From contig USCO01000074.1 in NCBI GenBank assembly GCA_900553135.1, forward strand, positions 1 through 10,361: 10,361 bases of DNA. Direction: 5' to 3'. Position numbers and translations under genes: made by a program. The stretch comes from an uncultured Eubacteriales bacterium. GTDB taxonomy: Bacteria; Bacillota; Clostridia; Oscillospirales; Oscillospiraceae. Position 1 is the first letter of the stretch; every line of letters begins with the position of its first letter. Below the pieces are notes generated by a model. That model worked only from the letters and a program-made list of their open reading frames with translations. It did not search any database and had not been told where the DNA came from. Of the stretch, positions 6,258-10,361 are shown one piece after another.

Positions 6258-6986
6258 TCAGGCCTGCTCCCAGTTGTGGTAGACGTTCTGCACGTCGTCG
6301 TTGTCCTCCAGCAGCTCGATGAGCTTGGTCATGTTCTTGATGTCCTCCTCATCGGTGAGGGTGACATAGTTCTGGGGGACCATCTGCACGGCGGCCTCCA
6401 GGAAGGTGTAGCCCTTGGCCTCCAGGTTGGCCACCACGTCGTTGAAGGCGTCGGGATCGGTGTAGATCTCGAACACGTCGTCGTCGGCCTGCATATCCTC
6501 GGCGCCGGCCTCCAGAGCGTCCATCATGACGGTGTCCTCGTCCAGGTCCTCGCTGTCCATGACGATGACGCCCTTGCGGTCGAAGGACCAGGACACGCAG
6601 CCGGTGGCGCCCAGGCCCTTGCCGTACTTGTCCAGCAGGTGACGGACCTCGGGGGCGGTGCGGTTGCGGTTGTCGGTGAGGGCGTCCACGATGACGGCCA
6701 CGCCGTTGGGGCCGTAGCCCTCGTAGACCACGCTCTCGAAGTTGTCGGTGTTGCCCGCGCCCATGGCCTTGTCGATGGTGCGCTTGATGTTGTCGTTGGG
6801 CATATTGGCGGCCTTGGCCTTGGCGATGACGGCGGCCAGGCGGGAGTTATTGGCGGGGTCGCCGCTGCCGCCGGTCTTGACGGCCACGATCATCTCGCGG
6901 GCGATCTTGGTAAAAATCTGAGAGCGCTTGGCGTCGGCCGCGCCCTTGGTCTTTTGAATATTGTGCCACTTGGAATGTCCGGACAT
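6258..6986 (-). CDS. yebC: YebC/PmpR family protein
   Basis: 242 residues, full length for the family. The N-terminus MSGHSKWHNIQKTKGAADA, then KRSQIFTKIAREM and MPNDNIKRTIDKAM, are family signatures of domain 1; domains 2 and 3 follow with YEGYGPNGVAVIVDALTDNR (about residue 90 on), GCVSWSFDRKG and the acidic stretch EAGAEDMQADDD. YebC proteins (TACO1 in mitochondria) were long annotated as DNA-binding transcription regulators; more recent work on the family supports a ribosome-associated role relieving stalls at proline-rich sequences. Which applies here cannot be read from sequence. It is monocistronic, with its own promoter (7057-7029) and terminator. The ATG at 6986 is preceded by GAAGGGA, a modest ribosome binding site; the conserved MSGHSKW fixes the start. 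Confidence 0.96.
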   Translation of the reverse strand: MSGHSKWHNIQKTKGAADAKRSQIFTKIAREMIVAVKTGGSGDPANNSRLAAVIAKAKAANMPNDNIKRTIDKAMGAGNTDNFESVVYEGYGPNGVAVIVDALTDNRNRTAPEVRHLLDKYGKGLGATGCVSWSFDRKGVIVMDSEDLDEDTVMMDALEAGAEDMQADDDVFEIYTDPDAFNDVVANLEAKGYTFLEAAVQMVPQNYVTLTDEEDIKNMTKLIELLEDNDDVQNVYHNWEQA

Positions 6987-7028
6987 AAAATCGTTCCCTT
7001 CTCTATTTTCGGTTCAAACAGCGCAGAT

Positions 7029-7057
7029 ATTATATCACTGCTCCAGCCATTTGACAA
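7029..7057 (-). promoter_or_regulatory. Sigma-A type promoter for yebC, extended -10
   Basis: On the minus strand TTGTCA (7057-7052), 17 bases, then TATAAT (7034-7029), with TG one base before the -10 box. The predicted transcript starts near 7022, giving a leader of about 36 bases. The -35 box lies inside an inverted repeat (7047-7084). Confidence 0.88.
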
Positions 7058-7084
7058 CCCCGGGAAAGCAGGGTTCTCAAATGG
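7047..7084. repeat. 14-base inverted repeat overlapping the yebC -35 box
   Basis: CCATTTGACAACCC (7047-7060) and GGGTTCTCAAATGG (7071-7084) pair at 13 of 14 positions around a ten-base spacer; the mismatch faces 7055 with 7076. One arm contains the -35 hexamer of the yebC promoter. It could be an operator, a hairpin in readthrough RNA from the upstream operon, or the edge of the repeat element next to it. Confidence 0.7.
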
Positions 7085-7086
7085 AC

Positions 7087-7156
7087 GGGCGGCCCAAGGC
7101 CGCCCCTACGCAACGTCGGCAGGGACAGCGGGCCGATGAGGACATCGGCCCCTACG
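7087..7156 (-). repeat. Pair of REP-like palindromes with GTAG heads
   Basis: Two hairpins read in the same direction on the minus strand. Unit 1: GTAG (7109-7106) followed directly by an eight-base-pair perfect stem GGGCGGCC / GGCCGCCC (7105-7087) with a three-base loop. Unit 2: GTAG (7155-7152) followed by a nine-base-pair perfect stem GGGCCGATG / CATCGGCCC (7151-7130) with a four-base loop. Both heads lie within an identical CGTAGGGG. A 19- to 20-base linker separates the units. A GTAG or GGAG head 5' of a palindrome is the layout of REP elements mobilised by Y1 (RAYT) transposases; no transposase is seen in this window. The rest of the gap between 7157 and the stop codon at 7186 holds only a small inverted repeat. 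Confidence 0.65.
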
Positions 7157-7172
7157 GAACATGGCTGCCTCG

Positions 7173-7194
7173 TTTCGATGACGTTTTATCGAAA
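7173..7194. repeat. Small inverted repeat at the stop codon of the TIGR03936 gene
   Basis: TTTCGAT (7173-7179) and ATCGAAA (7188-7194) pair perfectly around eight bases; the TAA stop codon of the gene lies at its inner edge. No T-tract follows in the direction of the gene, so it is at best a weak end structure. No clear intrinsic terminator was found for the upstream operon. Confidence 0.4.
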
Positions 7195-7851
7195 AGGCTT
7201 CCCTTCCGCGTCCAGCACCTCCCGGCGGTGGAAGGTGACAAAGTCGGGGGCCAGGTCGGGATAAGCCTCGCAGAAGGCGGTGCGGATGAGCTCGGGGTTG
7301 AGGCCCGGGTTCTGGGCGCAGAGCACCGCGTCCAGGGTGAGGGTGTCGCTCTGGCACTCCAGGTTGAAGCCCCGGATCAGGGGGATGAGGTCCACCTCGG
7401 TGTAGCCCTTCTTGGACTTGTTGGACTTCTTCCGCATGACCAGGCTTTCCCGGTGCAGCAGCTCCTGCATGGCGGGCTCAGACTCCTGGGGACGGCCCTC
7501 GGAGTACTCAAAGTTCATGATGTAGTTGATGAAGCACAGCTCCTTCAGCTTGCGCTCCACGGGGTAGCACTGGTGGATGATGACGCCCTCGGGCATGGCG
7601 GCGGTGAGCCGCTGGGGCACCTCCTCGTGGCTGGTCCCCTCCAGAAGGCCGAACTCCAAAATCTCACACTGGCTGGAGTAGCCCACGGACAAAGGCAGGG
7701 CGATGGACACAAAGGGATGAGGATTGAAGCCCTCGGTGTGCTTGATGGGGATGCCCGCCCGGGAGAAAGCCCGCTGGAAGGTGCGCATCAGGTCCAGGTG
7801 GGAGATATACTTGGCCCGCCCGGTTTTGGAGAAAAGCAGTCTGTCAGCCAT
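7186..7851 (-). CDS. TIGR03936 family radical SAM-associated protein (DUF2344)
   Basis: 221 residues from the ATG at 7851. The N-terminus RLLFSKTGRAKYISHLDLMR, followed by QRAFSRAGIPIKHTEGFNPH and ISIALPL-like FVSIALPLSVGYSS, is the signature of TIGR03936/DUF2344, a small protein that almost always accompanies, or is fused to, a TIGR03960 radical SAM protein. The frame extends to a GTG at 7860, but GGGAGG six bases before the ATG supports 7851; the ATG overlaps the stop of the partner gene by eight bases (ATGGCTGA), a strong sign of translational coupling. Biochemical function is unknown; a role in tRNA or ribosome modification has been suspected because the pair often sits beside rng and rplU, which are not present here. 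Confidence 0.93.
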   Translation of the reverse strand: MADRLLFSKTGRAKYISHLDLMRTFQRAFSRAGIPIKHTEGFNPHPFVSIALPLSVGYSSQCEILEFGLLEGTSHEEVPQRLTAAMPEGVIIHQCYPVERKLKELCFINYIMNFEYSEGRPQESEPAMQELLHRESLVMRKKSNKSKKGYTEVDLIPLIRGFNLECQSDTLTLDAVLCAQNPGLNPELIRTAFCEAYPDLAPDFVTFHRREVLDAEGKPFR

Positions 7852-9682
7852 TGCACACACCTCCCGGCAGGAATTTGTTGGCCCCGCAGCCCGAGCACCG
7901 GGTGCGGCAGTCGGGCGTGGTCTGGGACTGGTAGCACAGCTCCCGCTCGTGCCACAAGAACTGGCGGCTCACCCCCACAGAGGGCACCGACCAGGGGAAC
8001 ACCTCGTCCTTTTCCCGGACGCGGTGGGCGTAGAAGTCTCCGTCCAGATTACAGGCCTTCAGGGCGTCCATCCAGCGCTGGAAGTCGAAATACTCGCTCC
8101 AGGAGTCGAACTTGGCCCCGTGCTGCCAGGCCCACTCCAGCACGTCGGCCAGACGGCGGTCGCCACGGGAGAACACGGCCTCCAGATAGCTGGTCTCGGG
8201 GTCGTGCCAGTTGTAGGTGATGGAGCGGTCCCGCTTCAGGGCGTCCCGCAGCAGATTCACCCGGCGCTGATACTCCTCCCGGGGGATCTGAGCGTCCCAC
8301 TGGAAGGCGGTGTGGGGCTTGGGGACGAACCAGGAGGTGGACACGGTGATGCGCACCCCCCGTGCCTTGTTGGGAGAGCACTCCCGCCAGGCAAAGTACA
8401 CCTTGCGGGCCAGGTCCGCGATGCCCAGCACGTCCTCGTCGGTCTCGGTGGGCAGGCCCAGCATGAAGTAGAGCTTTACGCCGCTCCAGCCTCCGGAGAA
8501 GGCGGTGCGGACGGACTGAAGAAGGTCCTCCTCCTTCAGGTTCTTGTTGATGGCGTCCCGGAGACGCTGGGTACCGGCCTCAGGGGCGAAGGTCAGGCCG
8601 CCCTTGCGCACCCGCTGGAGCCGCTGCATCAGGTTCATGGAGAAGGTATCCGCCCGCAGGGAGGGCAGAGACAGCCCGATGTCCCGGGGGGCGCAGTAGT
8701 CCAGCAGCTCGTCGCACAGCTCCATGAGACAGGGGTAGTCGGTAGAGGACAGGCTGGACAGGGTCATCTCCTGGTAGCCCGAGTCCGCACAGGCGGCCTT
8801 GCCGTACTGGGCCAGCAGCTTGGGGTTGCGGGAGCGCACGGGACGGTAGGCGTAGCCCGCCTGACAGAAGCGGCAGCCCCGGATACAGCCCCGGAACAGC
8901 TCCAGCATCACCCGGTCGTGGACGATCTCGGTGGAGGGGATGATGGTTTTCACGGGGAAATAGGACTTGTCCATGTCCTGGACGATGCGTTTGGTCACCG
9001 TGGCGGGGGCCCCGTCCTTGGGGGTGATGGCGGCCACGGTGCCGTCCTCGTGGTAGGTCACGTCGTACAGGGAGGGCACGTAGATGCCGGGGATCTTGGC
9101 GGCCTCTTGGAGGAACTCCTCCTTGCTCCAGCACTCCTCCCGGGCCTGGCGGTACAGGGCGATGTACTCCAGGGTGACCTCCTCCCCTTCTCCCAGCACG
9201 AACATGTCGATGAAGGGAGCCAGGGGCTCGGGGTTATAGCAGCAGGTGCCCCCCGCCACGATAAGGGGGGTGAGCTCGGGCCGCTGCTGGCTGCGCAGAG
9301 GCAGCCCGGCCAGGTCCAGCATGTTCAGGACGTTGGTATAGGCCATCTCGTAGCCCAGGGAGAAGCCGATGATATCAAAGTCGGAAATGGGGTCGCCGCT
9401 CTCCAGTCCATAGAGCAGCAACCCCTCCCGGCGCATTTCCTCCTCCATGTCCCCCCAGGGGGCATAGCAGCGCTCACACCACAGGCCCTCCTGTTCGTTC
9501 ATCAGGCCGTACAGAATGCGGCAGCCCAGGTTGGACATACCGATCTCATAGGTGTCGGGGAAACAAAGGGCAAAACGGGTGTCTACCTTCCGCTTATCCT
9601 TCACCACAGCGTTATATTCTCCGCCGGTATAGCGGGCAGGTTTTTGTACTTTGGGCAAAATATGCTCCAGCGTGCGATTCAT
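7844..9682 (-). CDS. TIGR03960 family B12-binding domain / radical SAM protein
   Basis: 612 residues. The N-terminal part has features of a cobalamin-binding Rossmann domain: FPDTYEIGMSNLG (41-53), IIGFSLGYEM (104-113) and VAGGTCCYNPEP (142-153). The position matching the classic DxHxxG motif is D43-T-Y45-E-I-G48, with Tyr instead of the cobalt-binding His. The radical SAM domain carries the 4Fe-4S motif C266-x3-C270-x2-C273 in ELFRGCIRGCRFCQAGY, followed by a TIM-barrel-like region (LSSLSSTDYP, GGLTFAPEAGTQRLRD, VKLYFMLGLPTETDED). The C-terminus has a Cys cluster, CRTRCSGCGANKF, that may bind zinc or iron. It overlaps the start of TIGR03936, its constant partner. The start at 9682 has only a G-rich site (GGGGGAA). 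It is a cytoplasmic oxygen-sensitive enzyme; the substrate is unknown. Confidence 0.95.
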   Translation of the reverse strand: MNRTLEHILPKVQKPARYTGGEYNAVVKDKRKVDTRFALCFPDTYEIGMSNLGCRILYGLMNEQEGLWCERCYAPWGDMEEEMRREGLLLYGLESGDPISDFDIIGFSLGYEMAYTNVLNMLDLAGLPLRSQQRPELTPLIVAGGTCCYNPEPLAPFIDMFVLGEGEEVTLEYIALYRQAREECWSKEEFLQEAAKIPGIYVPSLYDVTYHEDGTVAAITPKDGAPATVTKRIVQDMDKSYFPVKTIIPSTEIVHDRVMLELFRGCIRGCRFCQAGYAYRPVRSRNPKLLAQYGKAACADSGYQEMTLSSLSSTDYPCLMELCDELLDYCAPRDIGLSLPSLRADTFSMNLMQRLQRVRKGGLTFAPEAGTQRLRDAINKNLKEEDLLQSVRTAFSGGWSGVKLYFMLGLPTETDEDVLGIADLARKVYFAWRECSPNKARGVRITVSTSWFVPKPHTAFQWDAQIPREEYQRRVNLLRDALKRDRSITYNWHDPETSYLEAVFSRGDRRLADVLEWAWQHGAKFDSWSEYFDFQRWMDALKACNLDGDFYAHRVREKDEVFPWSVPSVGVSRQFLWHERELCYQSQTTPDCRTRCSGCGANKFLPGGVCNG

Positions 9683-9719
9683 GTCGTTCCCCCAGTTCTC
9701 TTTGGTAAAAGCAGTAGAG

Positions 9720-10346
9720 TTATTTTACTCGTTTCCGGCCCATATGACAACCCCTTTTTCCTTCCTTTTCCCAGGAAAGGGAAGAAAATAGCCAAATTGC
9801 TGTAATCAGAAGGGTCACACTCCCCCCTGCTCCGGCCAAAAACGCCCCAAAGGACAGCAAACATCCCGCCAAAGCGCGCTCCAAAGGGGGACACACCCGG
9901 TCACCCGCCTGGGGGGAAACGAGCCAATTAAGGGCCGCCCGCAGCACCCGTCCCCCGTCCAGCGCCCCGATGGGCAGCAGATTGAAGAGGGCCAGAGCCA
10001 GGTTCAGACCGGCAAAGAGACTCCCCCCGGGCAGGCGGCAAAAGAGGGCGGCCAGCAGCAGATTGCACCCGGGACCCGCCAGGGCGGAGAGCAGCTCCTG
10101 GGGGTAGCTCATGGTCCCTGCCACCCGGATCTCCGCCCCCGTGACGCTCAGGCGCATCCCCGCCACCTCCGCCCCCATGGCCCGCAGGGCCAGCAGGTGG
10201 CCCCCCTCGTGGAGGGCGCAGGCCGCCAGAGCCAGGGGGATGAGCCCCTGGGTGTCGGCGTAGTTGAGCCAGGCGGTGAGCAGCAGGAATCCCCCCGTGG
10301 CCTCCACCCTTCCCAGCTGCACGCTAATCGGTGAGGAAGGTGACAT
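9720..10346 (-). CDS. M50 family intramembrane metalloprotease, SpoIVFB-like
   Basis: 208 residues. Site-2-type zinc protease: H46-E-G-G-H50 (HExxH) in a hydrophobic helix, and N122-L-L-P-I-G-A-L-D130-G-G, the NxxPxxxLDGG motif that supplies the third zinc ligand. Hydrophobic segments at about 18-29, 36-54, 82-103, 108-125 and 162-192 indicate a multi-pass membrane protein. SpoIVFB cleaves pro-sigma-K in the mother cell during sporulation; the target here is inferred only from similarity. The start is uncertain: the ATG at 10346 lies inside the end of the upstream gene and has no Shine-Dalgarno sequence, while a GTG at 10322 begins one base after that gene's stop. It precedes the TIGR03960 gene by 37 bases, and its 3' end contains an internal promoter. 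Confidence 0.88.
   Translation of the reverse strand: MSPSSPISVQLGRVEATGGFLLLTAWLNYADTQGLIPLALAACALHEGGHLLALRAMGAEVAGMRLSVTGAEIRVAGTMSYPQELLSALAGPGCNLLLAALFCRLPGGSLFAGLNLALALFNLLPIGALDGGRVLRAALNWLVSPQAGDRVCPPLERALAGCLLSFGAFLAGAGGSVTLLITAIWLFSSLSWEKEGKRGCHMGRKRVK
9722..9750 (-). promoter_or_regulatory. Internal promoter for the radical SAM gene pair
   Basis: On the minus strand TTGTCA (9750-9745), 17 bases, then TAAAAT (9727-9722). The boxes are one base each from consensus and lie across the last codons of the M50 gene. Transcription would begin near 9715, about 33 bases before the TIGR03960 start codon. Confidence 0.7.
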
Positions 10347-10361
10347 AGTAGGCCGGGTCCA
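10324..10361 (-). CDS. 3' end of an upstream gene, 12 codons visible
   Basis: Reading leftwards, one frame gives DPAYYVTFLTD and a TAG stop at 10326-10324; the first codon is cut (xTG). The frame overlaps the start of the M50 gene by 23 bases. The peptide DPAYYV resembles the ends of M23 (LytM/SpoIVFA-like) peptidases, where a DP-x-x-Y-L stretch closes the domain, and a spoIVFA-type gene before a spoIVFB-type gene would fit. With 11 residues this is only a suggestion. Confidence 0.5.
   Translation of the reverse strand, partial: DPAYYVTFLTD

Noticed and set aside
9756..9790. Imperfect hairpin in the 3' end of the M50 gene (CTTCCTTTTC / GAAAGGGAAG)
   Set aside because: It is purine/pyrimidine-biased coding sequence for a Glu/Lys-rich tail with no T-tract after it in the gene's direction; not a terminator.
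7724..9805. Plus-strand open frame of 693 codons opposite the radical SAM genes
   Set aside because: Same reason: antisense of a clear TIGR03960 gene, low-complexity composition, no start signals.
1..10361. CRISPR arrays, tRNA genes, insertion sequences
   Set aside because: None seen on either strand: no regularly spaced repeats of CRISPR length, no cloverleaf-like block with a TTC-loop motif that I could fold, no transposase.

Overview
The window is a GC-rich (by eye well above 60%), densely coded chromosomal segment that looks like a gut Clostridia of the Oscillospiraceae type (Flavonifractor, Lawsonibacter or Dysosmobacter relatives). The pointers are AGGAGG ribosome binding sites, tandem M42 peptidases, a SpoIVFB-like site-2 protease followed by the TIGR03960/TIGR03936 radical SAM pair, a DUF6291-like protein, and a bacterial class A RNase P RNA. 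The taxonomic placement is inferred from gene content only. Every protein gene lies on the minus strand; the only plus-strand gene is rnpB.

Right part (10361 to 7186, read leftwards): the last codons of an unknown upstream gene, a SpoIVFB-like M50 intramembrane protease, a B12-binding/radical SAM protein (TIGR03960) and its usual partner (TIGR03936, DUF2344). The genes overlap or sit within 37 bases of each other. A second promoter with near-consensus boxes lies in the 3' end of the protease gene and could transcribe the radical SAM pair separately. After this operon comes a non-coding stretch holding two GTAG-headed hairpins that resemble REP elements, then an inverted repeat that covers the -35 box of the next promoter.

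Middle (7057 to 5070): yebC with its own strong promoter and a UUCG-loop terminator; a 61-base degenerate pentanucleotide repeat; a small DUF6291-like gene with a perfect ribosome binding site; and, convergent to it, rnpB with its own promoter, P1-closing helix and terminator. The rnpB promoter stands back to back with that of murD.

Left part (5069 to 1): a probable five-gene operon, murD - M42 - M42 - M42 - methionine gamma-lyase family enzyme (cut by the window edge). Spacings are 17, -16, 17 and 34 bases and each gene has a Shine-Dalgarno sequence. It links the D-glutamate-adding step of peptidoglycan synthesis with three divergent TET-type aminopeptidases and a PLP enzyme. A shared role in peptide or amino acid turnover is plausible but is inference.

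Most genes here are housekeeping. The least explained parts are the pentamer array next to the DUF6291-like gene, the GTAG-headed hairpin pair beside the yebC promoter, and the three diverged M42 copies.
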